NCBI GenBank assembly: GCA_016125375.1
Contig: WGLU01000002.1
Coordinates: forward strand, 124,001-188,000
Direction of reading: 5' to 3'
From: Pseudomonadota bacterium
Lineage (GTDB): Bacteria > Pseudomonadota > Alphaproteobacteria > UBA1280 > RI-95
DNA: 64,000 nucleotides
Part shown: positions 11,438-20,346 of the stretch, in pieces
Layout: the number at the start of each line of letters is the position of its first letter
Numbering within the stretch: position 1 is the first letter of the stretch
Notes under the pieces: model-generated
The model's database searches: none
Told to the model about the DNA's origin: nothing
The model's input: the letters and a program-made list of their open reading frames with translations, nothing else
Made by a program: the position numbers and the translations under genes

Positions 11438-12445
11438 CTACATTAACTTTCCGTAACTATGCAGGCCACTGAGCATCATGTTCACGCCCAGATAGCAGAA
11501 CAGCGTAACACCAAATCCGGCAATTGCCCACCATGCAAGGCGGGCACCCTTCCACCCGTGTGTGAGGCGCGCGTGCAGGTAACCGCCATAGACCAGCCAG
11601 ACAATCAGCGCCCATGTTTCTTTCGGGTCCCATGACCAGTAGCCGCCCCAGGCCTCATACGCCCACGCACTGCCCAGCACAATAGCCAACGAGAAAATGG
11701 GGAAGCCGACGGCAATTGCACGAAAAGTTATCTCCTCCGCAACCGTTTGTGCGGGTAGCAGACGGGCCGTGCGGCCCTTGGCGTCGGTACGGGCACGCAG
11801 GAGCTGCATGGCACCGGCTGCTGCGGCAACAGCAAAACAACCATAGCCGACAAAATTGGCCAGAACGTGCATGGGTAGCCAATAGCTGCGGAGCGCCGGC
11901 ATCAGGTGGCGCGGGCCTGCCTGTCCGATATCCCCCAGCCACAGGGTAAAGAGTGCACCGGTAACCAGCAGAGGCGCCACAAAAATACCCAGTCCCTGAT
12001 GGCGTGTCTGCCGTATCAGCACCTGCGCGGCAAACCCGACAACACCCAGCAACAGGATACTGACCTCGTACATATTGGTAATAGCGATATGCCCAGCCTC
12101 GAGCACCTGATAGCTTTCCCAGCTGGTGGTGACAACCAGCGCGGCAGCCAAGGCTGATGCCAGCGTCACGAACATGCCCCCGGCCTCGGCAAGCCACGTG
12201 CGGTTGCGCACCGCGTAGACCCCGTAAAGAGCTGCGCCAAGCAGGTACAGGCCCGCCATGTGGGGCATCAGTTTGACGCTCAGCAGCGCATCCGGCAGGG
12301 TTTGCAGACCGATGCGCCCCGCTTGCGCACCGATCAGGATAGCAACAAACACGCCCGCCAGCGCTGCAAAACACAGGCTGTAGCGGGTTGGCGCCCCCAA
12401 ATTGGGCAGACGGGCGGCGGATTTTTGGCTTGCGGTCGAGGTCAT
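11438..12445 (-). CDS. ccsA: CcsA-type cytochrome c assembly protein (System II haem handling)
   Basis: Polytopic membrane protein, 335 residues. The tryptophan-rich motif WGGYWSWDPKETWALIVW near the C-terminus is the CcsA/ResC form, not the CcmC or CcmF form. Conserved His-containing segments (LPMHVLANFVGYGCF, SGLHSYG) fit axial haem ligands. The start is the ATG at 12445, with AAGG 11 bases upstream; the frame is open further upstream, but that stretch has no membrane-protein character. CcsA normally works with CcsB (ResB) to export haem and attach it to c-type cytochromes; no ccsB is in the window. Most alphaproteobacteria use System I (Ccm), so this is unusual. A standalone HemX/YpjD-like role is the main alternative. 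Confidence 0.85.
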   Translation of the reverse strand: MTSTASQKSAARLPNLGAPTRYSLCFAALAGVFVAILIGAQAGRIGLQTLPDALLSVKLMPHMAGLYLLGAALYGVYAVRNRTWLAEAGGMFVTLASALAAALVVTTSWESYQVLEAGHIAITNMYEVSILLLGVVGFAAQVLIRQTRHQGLGIFVAPLLVTGALFTLWLGDIGQAGPRHLMPALRSYWLPMHVLANFVGYGCFAVAAAAGAMQLLRARTDAKGRTARLLPAQTVAEEITFRAIAVGFPIFSLAIVLGSAWAYEAWGGYWSWDPKETWALIVWLVYGGYLHARLTHGWKGARLAWWAIAGFGVTLFCYLGVNMMLSGLHSYGKLM

Positions 12446-12608
12446 CACAGAAACCTTATTCTTAAAGCCCGCAAAAGGTAGCATTTTACGCCGTCCGGCT
12501 CCAGCCCTTTTGTCACGTGGACAGGCGCGCCAAAATCGCGTAATCTGCTGGCAACAAGTTCGCACTGTTTTCTTTTCGTCAATGACCCTGTACAAAAGGC
12601 ACCTGCCC

Positions 12609-13592
12609 ATGTACGACCTGACCATTATCGGCAATGCTCCCGTGGACGCGCTCTATCACGTCGACGACGCACTGCTGACGCAATTCAACCTGAAAAAGGG
12701 CGACTGGCAGCGACTGCCCGTCGAAACCTTTGACGCCATCATGAAAACCCTTGCCGACGACGGCAACCTGCCGGAGCTCATCCCCGGCGGCAGCGGCGCC
12801 AATACGGCGTGGCATCTGGCCCGTATGGGGCACAAGGTTTTCTTTGCCGGTCTGGTGGGCGATGACGCCCCCGGCCAGCTGTTCTACACCTCCCTCATCA
12901 CCGCAGGCGCGGACATGACCCCGCCCGTCAAAGGGCTGGCCACGTTCGTGCTGGGCTGTCTGGTCACGCCGGATGGCGAGAGGACCTTCATCTCCGACGG
13001 CCGCTGCCCGGACTTTCTGCCCGAGCATGTGCCCGAGGCGGTGGTCCGCCAGAGCCGCTACCTGATGCTGGAAGGCTATCTGCTGGGCACGGGCTACCCT
13101 GCCCTCGCCCATGCGGCGGAGTTGGGCCGCGCGGCTGGCGCCAAGTTGCTGCTGACGCTGGCTGCCCCCTCCTTTGTGCAAAAGCATTGCGCGCAGATCG
13201 TCGAGCTGCTTACCCACGAGCACGCCACGCTGTTCTTTGCCAACGACAAGGAACTGGCCATGCTGCGCAACCAGATCCCGCATCTGATGGACCCCCGGCT
13301 CATCACCAAGGCGTTGCAGGCCCTGTACCTGACCAACTATGTGGTCACCCACGGTGGCCGTGGTGCGGAGTACTACCACAAGGGCAACAGCAACGGACTG
13401 GTGCCGCCCGCCCGCAAGGTGAGCAAAGTGGTCGATGCGACCGGCGCCGGCGATGCCTTCGCTGCCGGTTTCCTGCACGTGTGGATGGCAGACCCGGACA
13501 ACGTGACCGATGCCATTCAGGCCGGTCATACGCTCGCGGGCAAGGTGATTGCCCATCTGGGCGGCCGCCCCAACGTGACGCTGGACGACTGA
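12609..13592 (+). CDS. PfkB-family carbohydrate/nucleoside kinase
   Basis: Ribokinase-like kinase, 327 residues. Seen: first PfkB signature region PGGSGANTAWHLARMGHKV (about residues 60-78) and second signature VDATGAGDAFAAGFLHVW with the catalytic Asp near the C-terminus. The family phosphorylates sugars or nucleosides with ATP. The general layout resembles the adenosine-kinase/sugar-kinase subgroup common in alphaproteobacteria; the substrate cannot be read from sequence. The start at 12609 is the MYDLTIIGNAPVDA methionine; an upstream in-frame ATG at 12582 is possible. It has its own terminator and is followed by the Nmad2 gene. Codon use is strongly G/C-ending in its middle part. Confidence 0.9.
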   Translation: MYDLTIIGNAPVDALYHVDDALLTQFNLKKGDWQRLPVETFDAIMKTLADDGNLPELIPGGSGANTAWHLARMGHKVFFAGLVGDDAPGQLFYTSLITAGADMTPPVKGLATFVLGCLVTPDGERTFISDGRCPDFLPEHVPEAVVRQSRYLMLEGYLLGTGYPALAHAAELGRAAGAKLLLTLAAPSFVQKHCAQIVELLTHEHATLFFANDKELAMLRNQIPHLMDPRLITKALQALYLTNYVVTHGGRGAEYYHKGNSNGLVPPARKVSKVVDATGAGDAFAAGFLHVWMADPDNVTDAIQAGHTLAGKVIAHLGGRPNVTLDD

Positions 13593-13601
13593 TAACGAAA
13601 G

Positions 13602-13625
13602 CACCCCCTCACGGGGGTGTTTTTT
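13602..13625 (+). terminator. Terminator of the PfkB kinase gene
   Basis: 7-bp stem CACCCCC / GGGGGTG (13602-13608 with 13613-13619), loop TCAC, then six T. Confidence 0.9.
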
Positions 13626-13704
13626 ATTGCCTGCCCTTGCAGGCAGGCGCCGCAGCGCTTATGTCAAGGAACGCTATCCCTGTCACGTTTCCCAAGGTAT
13701 TTCC

Positions 13705-14295
13705 ATGCCCAAGAGCTACCCCAAGCGCTTGCTTGTGTACGTTGTCGCGTCCGACAACGGCCTTGCGCCCAACATCAACGGCGGGCTTTGCTCGCTCAGC
13801 GTCTGCAAACCGGTCGTGCGCCAGAGCGCGACCATCGGCACCGACTGGGTGGTTGGCATGTCCACCGCCAAGCACGGCGCCGCCCGTGTCATCTACGCCA
13901 TGACCGTGGACGAGAAGATTCCCTTCGCGGATTTCTTCACCGACCCGCGTTTTCAGGCCAAGAAACCCTCCCGCAGCAATCCGAAGGGGGATAACTTCTT
14001 CGACCTGCGTGCCGGCACATTGCAGGTGGTCAATACCCGTGCTGCCCATGCGGGCAAGGCGGACAAGATTGCCCGCGACCTGCGCACGCCGTTGGCCGTC
14101 ATCGGCCATACATTCTGGTACTTTGGCGCCAACGCGCCGGAGGTGCCGGGCAAACTGCAACAGAGCCGCATCGTCCAGGGCAACCGCCGCGGTCACCGCA
14201 TCATCACCGATGCGAAGACCATCAAGGCGTTCTGCGACTGGCTGTATGCGCAGGAACAGGGCGTCCGCGGCCCGCACCGTGACCCTGTCTGCTGA
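13705..14295 (+). CDS. Nmad2-family protein (nucleotide modification associated domain 2)
   Basis: 196 residues. Seen: the family's characteristic N-terminus with YVVASDNGLAPNINGGLCSL, CKPVVRQSA, DWVVGMSTA, VIYAMTVDEKI, then FADFFTDPRFQAKKPS, GDNFF and a late GHTFWYFG motif. I recognise this as the Nmad2 domain, described in phage and bacterial contexts linked to modified DNA bases; its biochemical activity is not established as far as I know. The start is the ATG at 13705 with AAGG at 13694-13697. It sits between a PfkB kinase and a convergent secreted-protein gene, with a terminator on each side. No restriction, methylase or phage structural genes are nearby, which is unlike the contexts that defined the family. 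Cytoplasmic. Confidence 0.85.
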   Translation: MPKSYPKRLLVYVVASDNGLAPNINGGLCSLSVCKPVVRQSATIGTDWVVGMSTAKHGAARVIYAMTVDEKIPFADFFTDPRFQAKKPSRSNPKGDNFFDLRAGTLQVVNTRAAHAGKADKIARDLRTPLAVIGHTFWYFGANAPEVPGKLQQSRIVQGNRRGHRIITDAKTIKAFCDWLYAQEQGVRGPHRDPVC

Positions 14296-14303
14296 CAAAC
14301 GAA

Positions 14304-14331
14304 ACACCCCCGCAGTGCGGGGGTGTTTTTT
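14304..14331. terminator. Terminator between the Nmad2 gene and the convergent secreted-protein gene
   Basis: Stem ACACCCCCG / CGGGGGTGT (14304-14312 with 14318-14326), then six T on the plus strand. On the minus strand it follows the stop of the leftward gene and is followed by a weaker T-rich stretch, so it may work both ways. Confidence 0.85.
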
Positions 14332-16009
14332 ATGGGTGATCCGGCTGCGCGCACATATTTACAATTTTCAAATCATTCACATGATGGCTCGAACCTATGG
14401 TGCTTGGTTCACGGCAGATCGTTGCCATATGACAACCGTCAGGTCCAATAGTACGGACGGCACAGTTACGCCCTAACTTGGCTAAACGGTAGGGTTTGCC
14501 TTGGTAAGTCAGCAGGTAAACCTCATCCTTCTCGGTCCCCACAACAAAGCCGTCGCGGGCTGGCTGTGTAAGGTAACGGATTACAGGTGAGACATTTTCA
14601 ATATCCGCCACATCTTTGGCACCGCCCCACGGCGTACCTTCTGCTACACCTGTAATGGGTATCCATTTATTATCCGGTGTCAGCCAGTAGGGCTTGCGCA
14701 GCAGCAACCTGATACGACCGGCCAACTCTTCTATCTTCTGCTGCTTCATTCGGTGTTTATATTCATCTTGTTCGGTATTTTCAGGAATCTTTATTTCTTC
14801 CGGCAGATCTTTGGGCAGCAGGTAGACAAGCAAATTGCCATTGAGCGGATTTACGACATAATCTTCGTATTTATCCTTATCAGATATCGACAAAATTAAA
14901 GACCGATGATATGCAAACATGCCGCTCGGAGGAGGAATTTCTTCATTATCCCGCTCCCAATCAAAAAGCTTAAGGGAACCCGTATCTCTTGGTTCTAAGA
15001 AGTTTATAAACCCCTTACCAGCCGCCCAGTACCTAGGGCCAACCCGCCTCACCCCATTAACGGCATTTCCATATATTTGGAGTACAGGGAACAATCCGCA
15101 TTGATGAACAGAAAAGTAAAATTGCTCATCCATTTTTGTTTCTGGTGAGCTTGCAAGCCACATAGGCGTCCAAGGGGTTACTTGAAATGCCGCTGGTGGA
15201 CCACCACGCGCCGCACCCTCTTTCGCCAAAGCGACGAGGTTATACACCTTTACATCCTCAGGGGTGCCATACCAGACCTTAAAGTGGACTAAATCGTCTT
15301 TTGACAGGGGGTTATCCACCACCTCCTCTATGGCAAACTTGCCTTTACCATCGCCACAAAAATGCGGGAGCGGGCGCATCCAATTCACCGTTTTATCGCC
15401 GGTCGTATTGAGTTTTGTTTTCTCACCCGTCCGGATATCGTACATCCAGACAACATTTTCGTACTGGAAGTCACGCTTTACCTCTGGTTTTGGCGTCCAG
15501 AAATTCCCACCACCCCACAGAAGCGACCACTTGCCATATTTAGTGACATAGTCCCACTTCATCTTCCAGCCTGCGAGGGTTTTATACCAACCTTCGTGCC
15601 TGTCTATCTTCTCCCAGCGTGGGTCAACCAACTTGGAAGCCCCCCAGATAACACGGTGATCATCAATCCACATGGGGCGGGTTAATGTTTCAATATATTT
15701 ATACCCCAACGTGTCCCATGCCTCGGAGCGGACGCCGGTAGCTTCAATCGTGTAACTGTTGGGGTCCAAGTCGGGGATTTTGCCAAACTCTTCCTCGTAC
15801 CGTTTGTTGGCCTCACGTACCGGTGCCATGCGTTCGTTCCATCTGTCCACATATTGGCCCCAGGCAGCACCAATCTGTTTGGCTATGCCCTGTGGCTCTG
15901 TTGTTGGGCTTACATCCGCACCATACACCGCAGTGGGCAAAACAAAAGCGCAGGCAATAAGCACTGCGCTTGTAAGAACTGATTTTACTTGCTGTCGTTT
16001 GGTCATCAT
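14330..16009 (-). CDS. Unknown secreted protein, about 560 residues
   Basis: I do not recognise the family. A cleavable signal peptide is clear: Lys/Arg start, hydrophobic core VLTSAVLIACAFVLPTAVYG, then ADVS. The mature part is rich in Trp, Tyr, Lys and Asp, with motifs such as YGKWSLLWGGGNFW, and contains six scattered cysteines. Weak alternating strand patterns hint at a beta-propeller-like or periplasmic enzyme fold. The start ATG at 16009 overlaps the holC stop (TGATG), so translation is coupled; a second ATG follows at once (16006). Base composition is visibly more A/T-rich than the neighbours, with codons such as TTT, ATT and AAA common, opposite in bias to the G/C-ending singletons. 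It occupies the place where ndk often follows holC. Recent acquisition is possible. Confidence 0.8.
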   Translation of the reverse strand: MMTKRQQVKSVLTSAVLIACAFVLPTAVYGADVSPTTEPQGIAKQIGAAWGQYVDRWNERMAPVREANKRYEEEFGKIPDLDPNSYTIEATGVRSEAWDTLGYKYIETLTRPMWIDDHRVIWGASKLVDPRWEKIDRHEGWYKTLAGWKMKWDYVTKYGKWSLLWGGGNFWTPKPEVKRDFQYENVVWMYDIRTGEKTKLNTTGDKTVNWMRPLPHFCGDGKGKFAIEEVVDNPLSKDDLVHFKVWYGTPEDVKVYNLVALAKEGAARGGPPAAFQVTPWTPMWLASSPETKMDEQFYFSVHQCGLFPVLQIYGNAVNGVRRVGPRYWAAGKGFINFLEPRDTGSLKLFDWERDNEEIPPPSGMFAYHRSLILSISDKDKYEDYVVNPLNGNLLVYLLPKDLPEEIKIPENTEQDEYKHRMKQQKIEELAGRIRLLLRKPYWLTPDNKWIPITGVAEGTPWGGAKDVADIENVSPVIRYLTQPARDGFVVGTEKDEVYLLTYQGKPYRLAKLGRNCAVRTIGPDGCHMATICREPSTIGSSHHVNDLKIVNMCAQPDHP

Positions 16010-16464
16010 CAGGCTTTTTTGACCCATTTACCGTCTTCGCGGGCCCAGTAGATGAGTGGATAGCCCTTGTCCTTAAGGTCTTTCCAGCGTTTGCGGGCGG
16101 CGTCCTTTTGCGGTTCGCTGCCCTCGAACACATCCAGCACGCGGGCGTAGGAAGAAAAATCACCCGCATCCGCACCGCTCAGGCGCACAAGAATGTCCGC
16201 GCCACCGGGATTTTCATCCTGCGTGGTCAGGTAAACAGGCTGCTTGTCGGCATGGCCGTCGGCAGCTGCGCCGTGGGGCAGGAAGCTTTCCGGTGCGTAG
16301 CTCCACAGGTACTCGTTCAGGCGCTCGAGGCGCTTGTCATCCGGACAGCGGACAACGGCCTTGTGCCCGCTCTGAAGGATTTTTTCCAACAGTGCGGGCA
16401 GCATGGCGTCGGCCCCTGCGGGGGTATTGGCATCCCCCACCAGATAGAACGAGATTTCCGTCAT
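16009..16464 (-). CDS. holC: DNA polymerase III chi subunit HolC
   Basis: Clamp-loader accessory subunit that links the polymerase III holoenzyme to SSB. 151 residues, normal length. The sequence begins MTEISFYLVGDANTPAGADA and contains YLWSYAPESFLPHG and DILVRL segments typical of the family, ending YPLIYWAREDGKWVKKA. It follows pepA with a 4-base gap, a widespread arrangement. Confidence 0.93.
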   Translation of the reverse strand: MTEISFYLVGDANTPAGADAMLPALLEKILQSGHKAVVRCPDDKRLERLNEYLWSYAPESFLPHGAAADGHADKQPVYLTTQDENPGGADILVRLSGADAGDFSSYARVLDVFEGSEPQKDAARKRWKDLKDKGYPLIYWAREDGKWVKKA

Positions 16465-16468
16465 CGGC

Positions 16469-17965
16469 TTAGCGGCCAGCTTCCAGATAACGGGTCAGCA
16501 GGCGCACGCCAAAGCCGCTGGCCCCTGTGATTTCCATCCCGCCGGGGATTTTTTCGGCCATGCCGACGCCGGCGATGTCCAGGTGAGCCCAGTCGGTTTT
16601 ATCCACAAACTCGGACAGGAAGGCCGCAGCCGTGCAGGCGCCGCCGTACTGACCACCGATGTTGGACAGGTCGGCCACCTTGCTTTCCAGCATTTTGGTG
16701 TACTCAGGCCCAATCGGCAGGTGCCAGAGTTTTTCGCCCGTGGACTCCCCTGCTTCCTGCAGGCCTTTGACCATGCGGGGGCTGTTGCTGAACAGACCTG
16801 CGTAGGCGGCGCCCAGCGCCACCATGCACGCACCGGTCAGCGTGGCGATGTCGATAACCTCAGCCGGTTTTTCCTTGTCGATGATGTAAGCCATCGCGTC
16901 ACCCAGGACCAAACGGCCCTCGGCATCGGTGTTGTTGATTTCCACGGTTTTGCCGTTGTAGGCGGTAATCACGTCGGACGGACGGGTTGCCTGGCCGTTA
17001 ATCATATTCTCCACACAACCGCACACGCCGATAACGTTGACGGCACTCTTGCGGCCAGCAATGGCCTTCATCATGCCCAGAACGGCTGCCGCACCGGCCA
17101 TGTCGGCCTTCATGCCGACCATGCCCTGTGCGGGTTTGATGCAGTAGCCGCCGGTGTCGAAGGTAACGCCTTTACCCACAACAGCCTTGAACGGCTTGCC
17201 TTTACCGGCACCCTGCCATTTCATGACAATCAGAGCCGGAGCCACGTCGGAGCCCTTGTTCACGCTCAGCAGCATGCGCAGGCCGGCTTTTTCCAGTTCC
17301 TTCTGGCGCAGAATTTCTACCTTTACGCCAAGGTCGGCGAGCTTTTTGGCTTCCTCGACCAGTGTATCGGCATTGACGATGTTGGCCGGACCATTGACGA
17401 GGTCACGGGCCAGATTGCAGCCTGCCGTTTGCGCGGCAACCAGTGTGACGATATTGGCAGTGGCTTTGACGTATTTGCTGTCGACCATAATGGTAAGCTT
17501 GCTCATGCTCGGCTTTTGGCTTTCGGACACCTTGCGCAGCACGTCGTAGCGGTACAGGCCCAGCTCCATCCCCTCAACCAGTTCGGCAGAGGCCATAATC
17601 GGGTCCACCTTGACGCTGGTGACCTCGCCCATCAGGGCGGTGACTTCTTTCACGCCATACTGGTCCAGCGCCTTGCCGAGTGTTACTGCAGCTTTGCGGA
17701 CAGTGCCTTCCTTGATTTTGGCTTTGCCGCCCCACCCCAGCACCACAACGCGCTCGATCGCGCCCAGATGCGGCGACGGGATGTTCAGGATCTGACCCTT
17801 ATCACCATGGAAACGGCTCATCTTGATGACCTTTGTCACCAGACCGTCATGCGCCTTGTCAAACTCGGCTGCGCGGGGGCCCAGCTTGTTGCCGGAAAAA
17901 GCAAACAGAACAACGGTTTTCTTGAGTTTTGCGAGACTGATAGCAGTAACATTAACGGTGAGCAC
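16469..17965 (-). CDS. pepA: Cytosol (leucyl) aminopeptidase PepA
   Basis: Two-metal M17 aminopeptidase, cytoplasmic, hexameric in the family; also a DNA-binding factor in some bacteria. Seen: metal-site segment VGKGVTFDTGGYCIKPA and the signature NTDAEGRLVLGDAMAYI. I prefer the GTG at 17965 (giving 498 residues) because AAAGGGA lies just upstream; an in-frame ATG at 18010 would add a His/Lys-rich tail (MHHHAKKIKIRK). It is first in the pepA-holC run and divergent from lptF across about 150 bases. Confidence 0.96.
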   Translation of the reverse strand: MLTVNVTAISLAKLKKTVVLFAFSGNKLGPRAAEFDKAHDGLVTKVIKMSRFHGDKGQILNIPSPHLGAIERVVVLGWGGKAKIKEGTVRKAAVTLGKALDQYGVKEVTALMGEVTSVKVDPIMASAELVEGMELGLYRYDVLRKVSESQKPSMSKLTIMVDSKYVKATANIVTLVAAQTAGCNLARDLVNGPANIVNADTLVEEAKKLADLGVKVEILRQKELEKAGLRMLLSVNKGSDVAPALIVMKWQGAGKGKPFKAVVGKGVTFDTGGYCIKPAQGMVGMKADMAGAAAVLGMMKAIAGRKSAVNVIGVCGCVENMINGQATRPSDVITAYNGKTVEINNTDAEGRLVLGDAMAYIIDKEKPAEVIDIATLTGACMVALGAAYAGLFSNSPRMVKGLQEAGESTGEKLWHLPIGPEYTKMLESKVADLSNIGGQYGGACTAAAFLSEFVDKTDWAHLDIAGVGMAEKIPGGMEITGASGFGVRLLTRYLEAGR

Positions 17966-18117
17966 GGAATGTCCCTTTCGGATTTTTATCTTTTTTGCAT
18001 GGTGATGCATGTTTCGTAAAAGCGAAAATTAGGATATATCTTTTCAAGCGCCCGCGCTAGAACCAAACCGCTAAAAACAACGCAAAACCACATTAAAAAA
18101 CGGACCATCCACCGCGC

Positions 18118-19200
18118 GTGAAAACACTCAACCGCTACCTGATGCGTGACCTGATAAAGCCGTCGCTGGTGGCGCTTTTCATCATGCTGTCGGTTATCTG
18201 GCTGATGCAGTCGCTGCGGTTCATGGACCTGATTATCAACCGCGGTATTGATATGGGTACCTTTTTGTGGCTGACGTTACTGCTGGTGCCGTCGCTGCTG
18301 ATTGTGATTCTGCCCGTGTCGTTCTTTGCAGGCGGGTGCTACACCCTCAAACGCATGGTCGACGATAGCGAGGCTGACGCGCTGTTCGCCGCAGGCATCA
18401 GCCGTCTCCAGCTTGCCAAGCCAGGCCTCAAGCTGGCGTTTATGCTGGTGGTGCTGGGGTACGTGATCTCCCTGTGGGCACTGCCGGAGGGTAAAAACCG
18501 CTTCAAGGAAATCCAGAACAACCTGCGCGGCGCCCAAAGCGCCCTGCTGCTGGAGGAAGGAACCTTCAACCCCGCGTCCGACACGCTGACCATCTACATC
18601 AAGAGCCGCGACCCGGACGGGACGCTCCATAACATCATGGTCCACGAACGCAAGAACAAGGACCGCCCGGAGACATGGATTGCCCAGGAAGGGCGCATCC
18701 GCATCAACGAGGCAGGCTTCCCGCAGCTGTATCTGGAGGGCGGTGCACGCCTTGAGGTCAACGACGAAAAGCTGTCCACCCTCGCCTTCGACCACTACAC
18801 CATGGATGTGAGCCGTCAGATGAAGATGGAAGGCCCGCGCTTTAAGGGTGCCGAAGAACGCTCCATGCCCGAGCTGTTCGACTACGACGGCCTACCGGAG
18901 AAGTTCAAGAACGAGTTTATGGCCGAGCTGCAACGCCGCCTCATCTGGCCGCTGACGCCGATTCCTCTGCTACTCATGGCCCTGCTGAGCATCGTCCGGC
19001 TGGACAAACGCCGCGCCGGCAGCGGCCGCACCGTTGTGCAGGCCAGCCTGCTCGCCGCGTCCTATCAGGGGTTGTTGATGGTGGCCAACAGCATGGCCAG
19101 CGACGGCAACCTTATTGTGCTCTACGCCCAGTGGATGCTGCCCGTTGGTGCCACACTCGCCTGCGTGGCCTTTATGAAATGGCAGGAGGTCCGGTCATGA
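18118..19200 (+). CDS. lptF: LPS export ABC transporter permease LptF
   Basis: Inner-membrane half of the LptB2FG extractor that moves lipopolysaccharide toward the outer membrane. 360 residues: N-terminal helices (YLMRDLIKPSLVALFIMLSV), the hydrophobic block FLWLTLLLVPSLLIVILPVS, a periplasmic beta-jellyroll in the middle and a C-terminal membrane bundle (LIWPLTPIPLLLMALLSIV). The start is the GTG at 18118; no ATG fits better. The stop overlaps the lptG ATG (ATGA). First gene of a rightward envelope operon running at least to rsmA. Confidence 0.96.
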   Translation: MKTLNRYLMRDLIKPSLVALFIMLSVIWLMQSLRFMDLIINRGIDMGTFLWLTLLLVPSLLIVILPVSFFAGGCYTLKRMVDDSEADALFAAGISRLQLAKPGLKLAFMLVVLGYVISLWALPEGKNRFKEIQNNLRGAQSALLLEEGTFNPASDTLTIYIKSRDPDGTLHNIMVHERKNKDRPETWIAQEGRIRINEAGFPQLYLEGGARLEVNDEKLSTLAFDHYTMDVSRQMKMEGPRFKGAEERSMPELFDYDGLPEKFKNEFMAELQRRLIWPLTPIPLLLMALLSIVRLDKRRAGSGRTVVQASLLAASYQGLLMVANSMASDGNLIVLYAQWMLPVGATLACVAFMKWQEVRS

Positions 19201-20342
19201 GGAGCAGCCGCAGTATGCGCCGTTATTATTCCGCCACCATGTTCGGGTATCTGGCCCGCCAGTATGTTGCCGCCGTGTTCGGGACAACAGTTGCCCTGGC
19301 CGCCGTGCTGCTGGCCGCGGAAACGATCGAGACCCTGCGCCGCATCAGCGGCAAGGCCGTCAGCAACCCGGATCTGGTGAAGCTTATCTTCTTCAAAATG
19401 CCGGATATGCTGCTGCAAATCGCACCCTTTGCTGTCATGCTGGGCACGCTGTTCTGCCTGTTCCGCCTCAACCGGAATCACGAGTTGGCCGCCATCCGCG
19501 CAAGTGGCGTATCGGCTTGGCAGTTCCTGCTGCCGCCGATGGTGATGTGCCTGCTCATCGGTACATTCAACATGCTGGTCATGAACCCGTTTGCAGCGTC
19601 AACCCTCAAGCGCTACGAACGCTTGAATGCGGATATTTTCCCCGGTAGCGCGCGCGGTCTGGTGGTCGAGGGCGGGGCCATTTGGCTCAAGCAGGACGAA
19701 CCCACAGCAGACGTTATCATCTACGCCGACAAGGTGCGCGAACAGGGCCAGCAGCTGGATAACGTGACGGTGTTCAAGTTCACCAAGGACGGCGGATTCA
19801 TCAACCTGCTGGCGGCGGATAACATGTCGCTGGATGAACAGAATCCCAATGATGACGCCGAGAAAAACGGCGACTGGGTGTTGAAAAACGTCAAGGTTTT
19901 GTCCACCCACGAACCGGTGCAGCGCGTGGACAGTGTGCGTCTGCCGACGACCATGACTGTTGAAAAACTGCAAAGCAGTTTCACCTCCCCCAATACGCTG
20001 AGCATCTGGCAAATGCCCGAGTTCATCCAGACGTTGAAGGAAACAGGTTTCCCGACTGCCATGCACGAGCTGCACTGGCACCGCACCCTGTCCATGCCGG
20101 CGATGGCGCTGGCCATGTTCCTGCTTGCAGCGCCCTTCCCGCTGCGACTGTCCCGCCGGGGGGGCATCGGACGGTTGATGCTCGTGGGTTTGTGCAGCGG
20201 CTTCGGGTTTTATCTGTTCAGTAACATCATCGGTGCCTACGGTTTGTCGGGCCGTCTGGCTATTCCGCTGGCGGCGTGGACCCCTACGTTGATTGCTGCC
20301 CTGACGGGCGTTGCCCTGCTCCTGCACTTTGGTGAGGAATAA
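19197..20342 (+). CDS. lptG: LPS export ABC transporter permease LptG
   Basis: Partner of LptF. 381 residues from the ATG at 19197, which overlaps the lptF stop by four bases. Seen: membrane segments TTVALAAVLLAAETIETLRR and APFAVMLGTLFCLFRL, the conserved NHELAAIRASGVSAWQ coupling-helix region that contacts LptB, a periplasmic jellyroll and C-terminal helices (MPAMALAMFLLAAPFPLRLS). LptB and LptA/LptC are not in the window. Confidence 0.96.
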   Translation: MRSSRSMRRYYSATMFGYLARQYVAAVFGTTVALAAVLLAAETIETLRRISGKAVSNPDLVKLIFFKMPDMLLQIAPFAVMLGTLFCLFRLNRNHELAAIRASGVSAWQFLLPPMVMCLLIGTFNMLVMNPFAASTLKRYERLNADIFPGSARGLVVEGGAIWLKQDEPTADVIIYADKVREQGQQLDNVTVFKFTKDGGFINLLAADNMSLDEQNPNDDAEKNGDWVLKNVKVLSTHEPVQRVDSVRLPTTMTVEKLQSSFTSPNTLSIWQMPEFIQTLKETGFPTAMHELHWHRTLSMPAMALAMFLLAAPFPLRLSRRGGIGRLMLVGLCSGFGFYLFSNIIGAYGLSGRLAIPLAAWTPTLIAALTGVALLLHFGEE

Positions 20343-20346
20343 GCGG

